Below are positions 54,605 to 62,556 of a stretch of DNA of 64,000 nt, piece by piece (the first letter of the stretch is position 1; every line of letters begins with the position of its first letter). A model generated the notes under the pieces. That model saw only the letters and a list, made by a program, of their open reading frames with translations, had not been told where the DNA came from and did no database searches. A program made the position numbers and the translations under genes. Source of the DNA: an uncultured Ruminobacter sp. (GTDB lineage Bacteria > Pseudomonadota > Gammaproteobacteria > Enterobacterales > Succinivibrionaceae); NCBI GenBank assembly GCA_902764345.1, contig CACWVT010000001.1:24810-88809 (forward strand), in the 5' to 3' direction.

Positions 54605-56641
54605 GTGCACCTTAATGATCAGCAGCTTGAATCAGTTCACTACATAAGTGGCCCATGCCTTGTTCTCGCCGGGGCAGGTTCGGGAAAAACCCGCGTTATC
54701 ACTGAAAAAATCATACATCTTATTCAGGACTGCGACTATAAGCCATACAATATCTTTGCCGTTACTTTTACCAATAAGGCGGCAAAGGAAATGAAAGAAA
54801 GAATCTGTGCCTCACTCAGCAGTGACACCATTAAAGGACTTCACGTTTCCACATTTCATTCTGTGGGCCTGGACATTCTGAGGCAGGAACACATTTATGC
54901 AGGCCTTAAGCCTAATTTTACCCTCTTTGATGAATATGACCAGATGACCGTCATAAAGGAGATACTGCAGGAGCTTCAGGGTACCTACGCAGATAAGGAG
55001 CATTTAAAAGACGAATGCATGTTCTGGCAGAATAAAATAAGCGGCTATAAGAATGACCTTATTGGATACGATGAAATAGATACGGACATCAACGACGTCA
55101 ATCAGCTCGGAGCCATCATTTATAAACGTTACGAAGAAACGCTGAGAGCCATTAATGCCGTTGATTTTGATGACCTTATCTATCTGCCTGTACGTATGTT
55201 CCTTGAGCATGAGGCCGTTCTCGAAAAATGGCGACAAAGAGTACGATATCTTCTCGTCGATGAGTATCAGGATACCAATGCCAGCCAGTACCAGCTGATA
55301 AAGCTGCTGGTAGAAAAAAGACAGCGTTTCACGGTTGTTGGTGACGATGACCAGTCCATTTACTCGTGGCGCGGAGCCAGACCTCAAAACATCAGCCTGC
55401 TGCGTGAAGACTTCCCTGATCTAAAAGTCATAATGCTCGAGCAGAACTACCGTTCGTGTGGCAGAATTCTTAAGTGCGCCAACAGACTTATTGCCCAAAA
55501 TGAACATGACTTCGTAAAACAGCTTCACTCGCAGTTAGAATTCGGCTCCAAGATTAATGTAATAGAAATACCTGATGCAACGCTTGAGGGCAAAACAATT
55601 GTTACAGAACTTCTGGCTCATCACTATATAAACAGAAGCAAATACAGTGATTACGCAATTCTTTACCGCGGAAACTACCAGTCACGAGAGATTCAGAAAG
55701 CCCTGCAGGAAAGTAATATTCCTTTTAGGGTTATTGGCGGAACCAGCTTCTTTTCTCAGGCGGAAATCAAAGATTTCATGAGCTACCTGAGACTAATAGC
55801 AAATAATGATGACGATAAGGCGTTTTTACGAATTATAAACATCCCTAAACGGGAAATAGGCCCGACATCCCTGAGTTATCTGGATCGGTTTGCCAAAAAA
55901 TACTGCATATCCCTCATGGATGCCTGTAACCATCCTGAGCTAATTAACGAGGTCAAACCAAAAACCGCAGGGATATTCAAAAGCTTCCATGACCTTATAG
56001 AAAACATAAGAAAGGATCTTAACGGCACCGATTGGGAAAAGCATTTGTCCGAACTTCCTGAGCGTCTTGGATACACTGACTGGCTTTATCAGGACTCTGG
56101 CAGTGAAAAGGCAGCTGAAATACGTTTGGATAATGTCAGAACCCTACTCAAATGGGTTAATAACGCCGTAACCGGAGATGACAATGGATTCATCGGTGAC
56201 ATGCTGATAAATGACGCCATCAACAGATTATGCGTAAGAGAACTCCTTGATCGTAACGAAGAAGAATATGATCTGGAGGAAGTTCAACTCATGACACTTC
56301 ACTCCTCCAAAGGACTGGAATTCCCATATGTTTTTCTTATAGGCATGGAGGAAGGTCTACTGCCTCATGAAACCAGCATCGAGGAAAATAATGTGGAAGA
56401 AGAAAGACGTCTGGCATATGTGGGGATAACCCGAGCCCAGAAAGAACTCTTCCTCATGTACTGCAAAAACCGAAAATCCAGAAAGCGGCAGGAAACCAAG
56501 GTTGAACCCAGCAGGTTTCTCCTGGAACTTCCGGAAGAAGATCTTCATTGGCCGGCAAGATTAAAAGACACCAGAACTGAAGAAGAAAAGAAACAGACAA
56601 TGGACAGCCTGTTTGAGCAATTATTAAACACTTTGAAGTAA
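54605..56641 (+). CDS. rep: ATP-dependent DNA helicase Rep
   Basis: 3'-5' superfamily 1 helicase that helps forks pass bound proteins. The 678 residues (E. coli 673) start at GTG with GGAG upstream. Motifs: Walker A AGAGSGKTRVI (22-32), FTNKAAKEMKER, Walker B LLVDEYQDTN, GDDDQSIYSWRGARPQN, and LMTLHSSKGLEFPYVFLIGM. PSRFLLELPEEDL near the end is Rep-specific. It is co-oriented with and abuts the primase-like gene. Confidence 0.95.
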   Translation: MHLNDQQLESVHYISGPCLVLAGAGSGKTRVITEKIIHLIQDCDYKPYNIFAVTFTNKAAKEMKERICASLSSDTIKGLHVSTFHSVGLDILRQEHIYAGLKPNFTLFDEYDQMTVIKEILQELQGTYADKEHLKDECMFWQNKISGYKNDLIGYDEIDTDINDVNQLGAIIYKRYEETLRAINAVDFDDLIYLPVRMFLEHEAVLEKWRQRVRYLLVDEYQDTNASQYQLIKLLVEKRQRFTVVGDDDQSIYSWRGARPQNISLLREDFPDLKVIMLEQNYRSCGRILKCANRLIAQNEHDFVKQLHSQLEFGSKINVIEIPDATLEGKTIVTELLAHHYINRSKYSDYAILYRGNYQSREIQKALQESNIPFRVIGGTSFFSQAEIKDFMSYLRLIANNDDDKAFLRIINIPKREIGPTSLSYLDRFAKKYCISLMDACNHPELINEVKPKTAGIFKSFHDLIENIRKDLNGTDWEKHLSELPERLGYTDWLYQDSGSEKAAEIRLDNVRTLLKWVNNAVTGDDNGFIGDMLINDAINRLCVRELLDRNEEEYDLEEVQLMTLHSSKGLEFPYVFLIGMEEGLLPHETSIEENNVEEERRLAYVGITRAQKELFLMYCKNRKSRKRQETKVEPSRFLLELPEEDLHWPARLKDTRTEEEKKQTMDSLFEQLLNTLK

Positions 56642-56710
56642 AACAGACATACTGAAGCTGAAAAATTATCATATTTGAGACGTTTTAGCCCATTTATTTG
56701 CAATCATCTG

Positions 56711-56738
56711 TTGACATGTCGTCATAAGTATTTATAAT
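56711..56738 (+). promoter_or_regulatory. Consensus sigma-70 promoter for the tRNA pair
   Basis: TTGACA (56711-56716), a 16-bp spacer and TATAAT (56733-56738), with a second TATAAT immediately after, lie 16 bp upstream of tRNA-Arg. This is the best promoter match in the window. Confidence 0.85.
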
Positions 56739-56753
56739 TATAATCCGTTGACT

Positions 56754-56830
56754 ACTTCCGTAGCTCAGTTGGATAGAGCATCGCCCTCCGATGGCGGAGG
56801 TCGCGGGTTCGACTCCCGCCGGGAGTGCCA
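56754..56830 (+). tRNA. tRNA-Arg (anticodon CCG)
   Basis: A complete 77-nt cloverleaf. The acceptor stem is ACTTCCG/CGGGAGT with one G-U pair. The D-arm is GCTC-GAGC. The anticodon stem TCGCC/GGCGG has loop CTCCGAT (anticodon CCG). The T-arm is GCGGG-TTCGACT-CCCGC, then discriminator G and encoded CCA. It decodes the CGG codon. Confidence 0.96.
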
Positions 56831-56847
56831 AAAAAAATCAAGACAAT

Positions 56848-56932
56848 GCGAATGTGGCGAAATTGGTAGACGCGCTAGGTTCAGGTCTTAGTGCCGCGAG
56901 GCATAAGGGTTCGAGTCCCTTCATTCGCACCA
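56848..56932 (+). tRNA. tRNA-Leu (anticodon CAG)
   Basis: A complete 85-nt class II tRNA. The acceptor is GCGAATG/CATTCGC. The anticodon stem CTAGG/CTTAG has loop TTCAGGT (anticodon CAG). It has a long variable arm, T-arm with GGTTCGAGTCCC, discriminator A and encoded CCA. It decodes CUG, is 17 nt after tRNA-Arg, and is followed by the mobile/accessory region. Confidence 0.96.
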
Positions 56933-57246
56933 CTCTCTGACAGATCTCTTTCATATCCTTCATTTTTGTTTTTCTGACAAAATATTTCGTTATTTTCTGT
57001 TATCGTATGTTCAAGTCATGATTTTAACTATCCCTATAACAAGACAGAAACAGAAGCATGCAAAAATCGACCTATACCGCCCCTACGAACTTTTGCCTCT
57101 GATGAAACAGACTATATTTGAAAATGGGGAACAGATTCATCATAAAACCTTGCTCCTCAAACTCAAAAGTCTGGTCAGTAAACTGTACCCCTGAGTGTGG
57201 ACACGGATAATTTGAGTCCACCTAAAAATAGACACCAGGGTTTTAG
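56933..57246. other. Spacer between tRNA-Leu and the IS element
   Basis: 314 bp. It contains a 58-codon frame (57018-57194) and a possible outer IS end (TGTACCCC at 57184). No copy of the tRNA-Leu 3' end is seen elsewhere in the window, so no attachment-site pair can be named. Confidence 0.4.
57018..57194 (+). CDS. Short unidentified frame, possible gene remnant
   Basis: 58 residues beginning MILTIPITRQKQKH, without a ribosome binding site. Its stop codon falls just inside a sequence resembling an IS terminus (57184 on). It may be a gene fragment truncated by insertion, or chance. I recognise no family. Confidence 0.2.
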   Translation: MILTIPITRQKQKHAKIDLYRPYELLPLMKQTIFENGEQIHHKTLLLKLKSLVSKLYP

Positions 57247-57307
57247 TGTGTCCCTTGTTTTGGACATTACCTTGAGTGTGGTATTCTTTAATTACAGGAG
57301 AGTTATC

Positions 57308-57709
57308 ATGAGTAAGGTAAAGTTTTCATCTAAGCAACAGGAAATTCTGCGAAACAACAAGTATACCGTTCGCGTTACTGCGAACATTCTGTCGTTATCC
57401 AAAGAGTTCAAAGAGATATTCTATAGAGAGTATCTCTCAGGGGAAATTCCTAGTAATATTCTGCGTAAGTATGGATATTCTGTAGAGCTTTTGGGCGAGG
57501 ACCGAATCTGGGGCATCTCTTATTGCATTAAGAAGGAATACGAAAAAAACTGTTCCTTCAGTGATATCCGTTCTGGTACATCTGGGAAAGCTTCACCATC
57601 GCAGTCTACCGAAAACAGTCTTCGGCAGCTTCAGGCAAAGGTTGACTACCTGACCCAGGAGGTTGAGTTTCTAAAAAAAATTTCATCAATCAGAAATACA
57701 AAGAAATAG
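57308..57709 (+). CDS. IS3-family transposase OrfA
   Basis: 133 residues with AGGAGAG before the ATG. It binds the element's ends. A helix-turn-helix-like N-terminus is followed by a C-terminal leucine-zipper-type coiled coil (LRQLQAKVDYLTQEVEFLKK). Near the end an A8 run (57673-57680) lies where IS3 elements use -1 ribosomal frameshifting. The -1 frame is open from there into orfB, so an OrfAB fusion is expected. Confidence 0.8.
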   Translation: MSKVKFSSKQQEILRNNKYTVRVTANILSLSKEFKEIFYREYLSGEIPSNILRKYGYSVELLGEDRIWGISYCIKKEYEKNCSFSDIRSGTSGKASPSQSTENSLRQLQAKVDYLTQEVEFLKKISSIRNTKK

Positions 57710-58745
57710 GAGGTATTATCATGCATGATTCCTCCTTTGTATTCGCTATCATTGATCAAACAGTGCAGTCATCATCAAGGTCACTATCCGTGAAAGAGCT
57801 CTGCCAGATTGCCGGAGTCTCTAGAAGTGGTTATTATGCCTGGAAAAAGGCTGAACAGACACGTAAAGTTCAAGAGGAGCAGGATAGAAAGGATTTTGAA
57901 CTGATCCTTTATGCTTATAAGATGCACGGCTTCACCAAAGGAGCAAGAGGTATCTACATGGCGTTGCTCCATAGAAATCCTCCGGTCATCATGAACCTGA
58001 AGAAGAGCCGCAGACTGATGAATAAGTTCAACCTCTTCTGCCCGATCAGGAAGGCAAATCCATACCGTATGATGGCAAAGGCCTTGAAGACCGGCAGGAT
58101 TGCCGATAATCTTCTCAAGAGAGAGTTCGAAAACTACGCCCAAGGGAGGTTCTCTTGACTGATATTACATATCTTCCATATAACGGAGAATTTGCCTATC
58201 TATCTTCCATACTTGATGCATTTACCAAACAGATTTTATCGTATGTGGTAAGTGATTCCTTGGAAGTAGATTTTGTCCTCGACACAGTCACTAAGTTGAT
58301 AAATAACCATGGCAGCACCTTACAGGCAAAAGCGATTCTGCATTCAGATCAAGGCTTTCACTATACTAGCTATAGGTTTATCGAAATCATACAGGACAAG
58401 AAGCTTCGCCAATCAATGTCGCGTCGTGGAAATTGTTGGGATAATGCTCCACAGGAGAGCTTTCATGGACATATGAAGGATCATATAGGGGACAACATAA
58501 AGGGCTGTAAGGAGTTTGCTGAGGTCAAAGAAATTGTCGATAACTACATGGGTTACTACAATAACAGCCGTTATCAATGGGAACTTGCAAAGCTCTCACC
58601 TAACTAATTCTTCCAGTTCTATACCACAGGAATATATCCATTGGATATTTCTAATAAGCCAGTCCCTCCTAAGCCGGTAAAGACAGCCTCGGAACTGGGA
58701 GCAGAACAAGTAGAAACAGACATCAGCAACGTAACTCAGACATGA
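57673..58745 (+). pseudogene. IS3-family transposase OrfB (rve/DDE integrase), broken
   Basis: The intact part begins in the -1 frame at the A8 run, with an ATG at 57721. It continues through an HTH_21 region (VKELCQIAGVSRSGYYAWKK). About 58139 the frame breaks. Downstream, PREVLLTDITYL is encoded in a different frame, as if one base were lost in GCCC. The DDE residues lie there: D in TDITYL, D in HSDQG, E in NAPQESF. A TAA at 58605-58607 stands where relatives have a glutamate (LSPNE), and the same frame stays open to 58745 (FFQFYTTGIYPL...). Two lesions imply an inactive copy. Confidence 0.8.
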
Positions 58746-58901
58746 AGATTCCCTAATTAGGGAGAGATATAGATTCCCTCGGTACTCTCAGCATGCTACT
58801 TTCGCTAATGGGTAACCGAGGACAAGTACGGGGGGATCCCGTAGTAAATACAGAGAGTACCTACCTCATAATTTAAAGGTATGTCCAATAGAGTGGGCAC
58901 T

Positions 58902-59687
58902 TAATTATGCCATGTCTACTAAATGGGGTTACTGGAATTTTAGTTGTCCGAAATTATGAATAACTAAAATTTTAAATGTCCTTGACAAAGGGTACACTTC
59001 ATAAATTAACAAAGTTACGGCTTCAAATATGAAGGAAGGTTTTTTCTTTTTGGCTGAAAATTAAGTTTTTTTTATGCTTCATGTATCTCCATCCTTACCT
59101 GTTCAGCGTAGGTAGACCCTGTATTACGTCTTGGTCAGGTTCATATAATCTTATTCAACCGGAAAAACATACTGTTTACCGACCCTAACTTAAATCTTTT
59201 AGTAATGCCGGTTAATCATCGTAGATTTATTTCTTTAATTTGGATATGCGTTAAATGTCTATCCATAGTTTGGTAAATTAATTATTTAAAAGACTATGGA
59301 GTATACGAAATTTAAAGTCTAAATGTTATTTCAGATATAAAAATAACACGTTTTTGTAAAAATTATAGTGCTTTTTTTAGAGTTTTATCACTAATTTTAA
59401 AAAAAACTATCATAATTCTGATCCCCCAAAAAAACAATGGTAAACTTTATAATAAATACAACAATATAAGTAAATGTTGGTTGTAGTAATAGATGATAAC
59501 AAAACATTTTTATACACAGTAATACTTGGACTTTTTTGTTAGGATTTATCCTAGATAATGGCGGTTTGTTTGGTTGATTGATTCTTTCTTTCATTAAAAT
59601 ACTGCTATCTCTGTTTCATATCTTCGGAAAACTAGATAACGAAGTTATATTGCGCAAATAATTCATTTTAATCTGAGACTATTGGTT
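58902..59687. other. AT-rich gene-poor stretch before the accessory island
   Basis: 786 bp with no supported gene. Features seen are an inverted repeat AATTTTAGTT / AACTAAAATT (58936-58971) and the GGGTACA end-like motif (58990-58996). A 160-bp patch of more balanced composition (59090-59250) is full of stops in all frames, and long A/T runs follow. It presumably contains the promoter for the HNH gene. TTGATT...TAAAAT at 59574-59600 has a short 15-bp spacer. Confidence 0.5.
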
Positions 59688-61103
59688 ATGGGTAAAGTCA
59701 ATAAAAAAGAGGTCATTTCTTCTTCAAATATTGAACAAGATAAGGACGATAATGCCAAAGCATCTGATTTTCTTTCAACAATAAAAGGTATTGATGGTGC
59801 TCAGACATATCTAAATAACCAGAATAACTGGAAGTCTTATGACAAGATTCCAAGTGCTGATGAAACCATCAGACAGAGATATGGAAGCCAATATAGTCAG
59901 AATTCAGCTAAGGATAGAGCTTTTAAAAAAGGGCACAAAGTCAGAGATTCACATACTGGCAAAGAACTGTGCAAAACCGTTGAGGAAGCAAAGAGTAGGT
60001 ATGGTGCAGACTGGGCAGATCACGTAGCTGAGTCAGATCATGTGGTTCCAGTAAAGCATGTTTACGAAAAACATAAAAATGATACTTGGCTTACACAGGA
60101 TGATATTAAAGAAGTAATTAATGATCCTGAGAATTTTCAGCAACTTTCTAAGAAAAACAATACTACAAAGGGTAGCAGGACCGAGAGGGAGTACCTTGAC
60201 GATAAGAACAATGGCCTAAAAATTTCAAAAAAGAAACGAGAACGTATTATAAAAGATTCGGATCGGATCAATAACAAAATAGAAACTAAACTGATAATCA
60301 AAAAAGTAAAAAATATTACGTCAACGTTTCATGAGAGTGGTTCAAATTCAGTAAAAAACTCAGCTGCTGAAATCGGACTTCTTAATATTTTGACTAATCT
60401 GAAAGATGTTTTGGATGACCGAAAGACTATAAAAGATGCAATGAATGATGTATTGGTTGATACAGGTTCTGGTCTTGTCAAAACTTATACTTTTAGTGGT
60501 ACAGTTACCGTAGCGCAGCGTTCCCTTCAAAACTCCGAAATTGCACTTTTAAAATGGGCGGCTAAGTATAATTTGCCAGCTAAGATTGTATCTACCGTTC
60601 AGGTGTGTTTTTCTCCAATAAAGAAGTATTTAAATAATGAAATCACAATGAGTGAATGTACCAAGCAAATTACTCAAGCATCAGCCGAGTTAATGATTAC
60701 CGGGGAAGCTGCTATTATTGGTCAGACGCTTATCCCTATTCCTGTGGTTGGTGCTGTGGCAGGCACTCTTGTAGGCATGGCTTTTAGCAAATGTTTGTTT
60801 GGGGTTTTTGATTCAATGGCCACTAATAAACAGATTGCTGCCGAAATGAGGAATATTCAGGAAAAATATAAACAAATGTACGCTCAGTACCATGAATACA
60901 GGGTTGAACTGGAAAAAACTTTAGCCTCATATTTTGCAAAAGAAAAGAAATTCTATACTGGGTGTATGAAACTTTTGGATGAAGGAATTTTCTCGGATGA
61001 CAACAGTAAGGTGTCAGAAGCTGCGAGAAATATAACACATCATTTGGGCGGTACTGATAGTATCGAAACAATTGATGACTTATGTGCTTTACTTGATGGT
61101 TGA
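59688..61103 (+). CDS. HNH-nuclease-like protein with a Gly-rich membrane segment
   Basis: A 471-residue protein from the ATG at 59688 (a TTG at 59682 is possible). A His-Asn-His-type domain lies at about 85-165: RDSHTGKEL, then ESDHVVPVKH (D117-H118), ENFQQL (N149) and KKNNTTKG (N158, K161). The middle is charged and helical. A hydrophobic Gly/Val-rich segment of ~35 residues (about 340-375; IPIPVVGAVAGTLVGMAF) suggests membrane insertion, and a coiled-coil-like C-terminus follows. There is no signal peptide. It could be a toxin, a defence nuclease or an effector. AT-rich codon use differs from the core genes. Confidence 0.65.
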   Translation: MGKVNKKEVISSSNIEQDKDDNAKASDFLSTIKGIDGAQTYLNNQNNWKSYDKIPSADETIRQRYGSQYSQNSAKDRAFKKGHKVRDSHTGKELCKTVEEAKSRYGADWADHVAESDHVVPVKHVYEKHKNDTWLTQDDIKEVINDPENFQQLSKKNNTTKGSRTEREYLDDKNNGLKISKKKRERIIKDSDRINNKIETKLIIKKVKNITSTFHESGSNSVKNSAAEIGLLNILTNLKDVLDDRKTIKDAMNDVLVDTGSGLVKTYTFSGTVTVAQRSLQNSEIALLKWAAKYNLPAKIVSTVQVCFSPIKKYLNNEITMSECTKQITQASAELMITGEAAIIGQTLIPIPVVGAVAGTLVGMAFSKCLFGVFDSMATNKQIAAEMRNIQEKYKQMYAQYHEYRVELEKTLASYFAKEKKFYTGCMKLLDEGIFSDDNSKVSEAARNITHHLGGTDSIETIDDLCALLDG

Positions 61104-61126
61104 ACTAATACATAGGAGTGAACATT

Positions 61127-62137
61127 ATGCCATTTCCTGCTTTAATAATTGGCGCTCTTGTTGGATTAGGAGGTATGGCCGCTGTTGGTGGTCATATTTC
61201 TGCAAAGGAAAAGAATGAAAAGGCTAAATCTATATGCGATTACGCAAAGAGAACATATGATGATCAGGTACAGGAAACTAGAAGTGACTATGACGACTTC
61301 ACTGACGCGGTTTCTCTTGTAGGGGAATCTAAGGAATACCTCATAAATAACCCGGTGCGTGAGTTTAAACAGTCTTTGGATATGATAAAGCATCTTGATA
61401 TCTTTGATATAGGCTCTGATAGTGGTGATTTAGTCCGTACATTTGATGATAAAGAATTTGATTCCATGATGGCATACGGGGCCAGCCTAGCGCATACTTT
61501 TTCTAGAGAGGCTGATAATGCGGATGCAAAAGGAGCTTTATTTGGAGCCTTAGGACCTGCTGCTGCCGCATTATATGGAACGGGAGGGGCATTGTTGTCC
61601 GGTGCAGGATTGGTTGGTGGACTAGGTGCTGGATTTGCTGCTGCTCTGACTTCTCCTCTTGCTGTTATTGCAGCCCCTATTTTCCTTGTATCTGCATATA
61701 AAGCAGATACTGAGGCGGATGCTAATCTTGAAAAGGCTAGAGCATATGAAGCTGAGTGTGAGGCTGAGTGCGAAAAGCTTAAGATTCAGAGTAACAAATT
61801 TCAGGCAATGCGAGCTCAGTTTTTAATTTATCATGGACTTATGGAGAAGATTGGAACCATATTCGAGCACTACATTAAAAAAACTTCCAAAATTATCAAT
61901 GCCCATCGTAATGTTCTATCTAAACATCAAGTAAAAAGAACAAAAGAGATATTCAACACTAATGAATTGGAGATAATAAAGACCTCATTGAATCTCTTTA
62001 ATACAGTTAAAACGTTGTGTATGATGAATCTGGTAGTTGAGAATAATGGAGAGATTGAGGTAAATTCAGATTTTAATGAAGAATTTATTGATGGCGTCCA
62101 GGCTATTGCTGACAGTCATACGAATATTCTGAGTTAA
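61127..62137 (+). CDS. Gly-rich membrane/helical protein of unknown function
   Basis: A 336-residue protein from the ATG at 61127 (AGGAG 8 bp upstream), 23 bp after the HNH gene. The first 20 residues are a membrane anchor (MPFPALIIGALVGLGGMAAV). A helical region follows, then a long Gly/Ala-rich hydrophobic block (about 142-195; LFGALGPAAAALYG and LLSGAGLVGGLGAGFAAAL) able to form a hairpin of two helices. A charged coiled-coil C-terminal half with EAECEAECEK completes it. The general design repeats that of its neighbour, so the two may act as a membrane complex. No family recognised. Confidence 0.65.
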   Translation: MPFPALIIGALVGLGGMAAVGGHISAKEKNEKAKSICDYAKRTYDDQVQETRSDYDDFTDAVSLVGESKEYLINNPVREFKQSLDMIKHLDIFDIGSDSGDLVRTFDDKEFDSMMAYGASLAHTFSREADNADAKGALFGALGPAAAALYGTGGALLSGAGLVGGLGAGFAAALTSPLAVIAAPIFLVSAYKADTEADANLEKARAYEAECEAECEKLKIQSNKFQAMRAQFLIYHGLMEKIGTIFEHYIKKTSKIINAHRNVLSKHQVKRTKEIFNTNELEIIKTSLNLFNTVKTLCMMNLVVENNGEIEVNSDFNEEFIDGVQAIADSHTNILS

Positions 62138-62158
62138 TATCAATAACAACAAGGTCAG

Positions 62159-62233
62159 ATGATGATATGCAGTTTAGGGGCATTATTTGAAAAATTTACA
62201 TATGATAGTTGGTTTTTCCTCAAAGGAGGTTGA
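62159..62233 (+). CDS. 24-residue peptide frame upstream of the cysteine-cluster and radical SAM genes
   Basis: A short frame starting MMICSLGALFEKF and ending SWFFLKGG, with AAGG 4 bp before the first ATG. Its final codons form the ribosome binding site (AAAGGAGG) of the next gene, so the two would be translationally linked. The size and position next to a radical SAM gene resemble ribosomally made peptide precursors such as PqqA. That role is speculation, and a leader or chance frame is equally possible. Confidence 0.35.
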   Translation: MMICSLGALFEKFTYDSWFFLKGG

Positions 62234-62238
62234 AAAGA

Positions 62239-62556
62239 ATGCTCTTTAAAAATAACGAGTATGTGGACAATCAGTGTACCTTTAACTGTGATAAATGTGG
62301 ATTGTGCTGTCAGCATCTTCGAGATTTTGGAGACCTTTATCATGATTTGGATGATGGTACCGGTTGCTGCAGATATTATGATAGCAGAACAAGGCTTTGT
62401 CGAATATATGAAATAAGACCTCTGAAGTGTCGCGTAGAGGAGGGGTACTCAACATATTTCAACTCAATAAGTTTTAGTGAGTATCTCGCCAAAACTCGGC
62501 TAGGCTGTATGTTTTTAAAGGAAAAATACGGTTCTCATGAACAGAACAAGGTTTAG
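62239..62556 (+). CDS. YkgJ-type cysteine-cluster (zinc/iron-chelating) protein
   Basis: A 105-residue protein from the ATG at 62239, with a near-perfect AGGAGG 9 bp upstream. The cluster CTFNCDKCGLCC (C13, C17, C20, C23, C24) is followed by GCCRYYD (C43, C44), LCRIYEIRPLKCR (C54, C64) and a late cysteine. This is the YkgJ/CxxCxxCC pattern thought to bind iron-sulfur or zinc. The end overlaps the radical SAM start by 20 bp, so the two products are probably partners. Confidence 0.8.
   Translation: MLFKNNEYVDNQCTFNCDKCGLCCQHLRDFGDLYHDLDDGTGCCRYYDSRTRLCRIYEIRPLKCRVEEGYSTYFNSISFSEYLAKTRLGCMFLKEKYGSHEQNKV

Larger units (their letters stand above)
57247..58901 (+). mobile_element. IS3-family insertion sequence, decayed
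   Basis: The element carries a two-frame transposase (orfA, orfB). It is bounded by imperfect inverted repeats: left TGTGTCCC..TTTTGGACAT (57247-57267), and right, as complement, AGTGCCC..ATTGGACAT (58901-58881). An outer pair of similar ends, TGTACCC..GGACA, lies at 57184 and 58996. This suggests either a longer element or two generations of insertion. No target duplication is visible for either pair. orfB carries a frameshift and a nonsense codon. Confidence 0.75.

Noticed and set aside
56933-57000. Terminator directly after tRNA-Leu
   Set aside because: There are T-runs but no stem of useful length, so I do not call one.
59397-59594. 65-residue minus-strand frame before the HNH gene
   Set aside because: The region is very AT-rich, the frame has no ribosome binding site or family match, and it runs against the only likely promoter direction.
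58902-59687. CRISPR array or clustered repeats in the gene-poor stretch
   Set aside because: No regularly spaced repeats are present here or elsewhere in the window.
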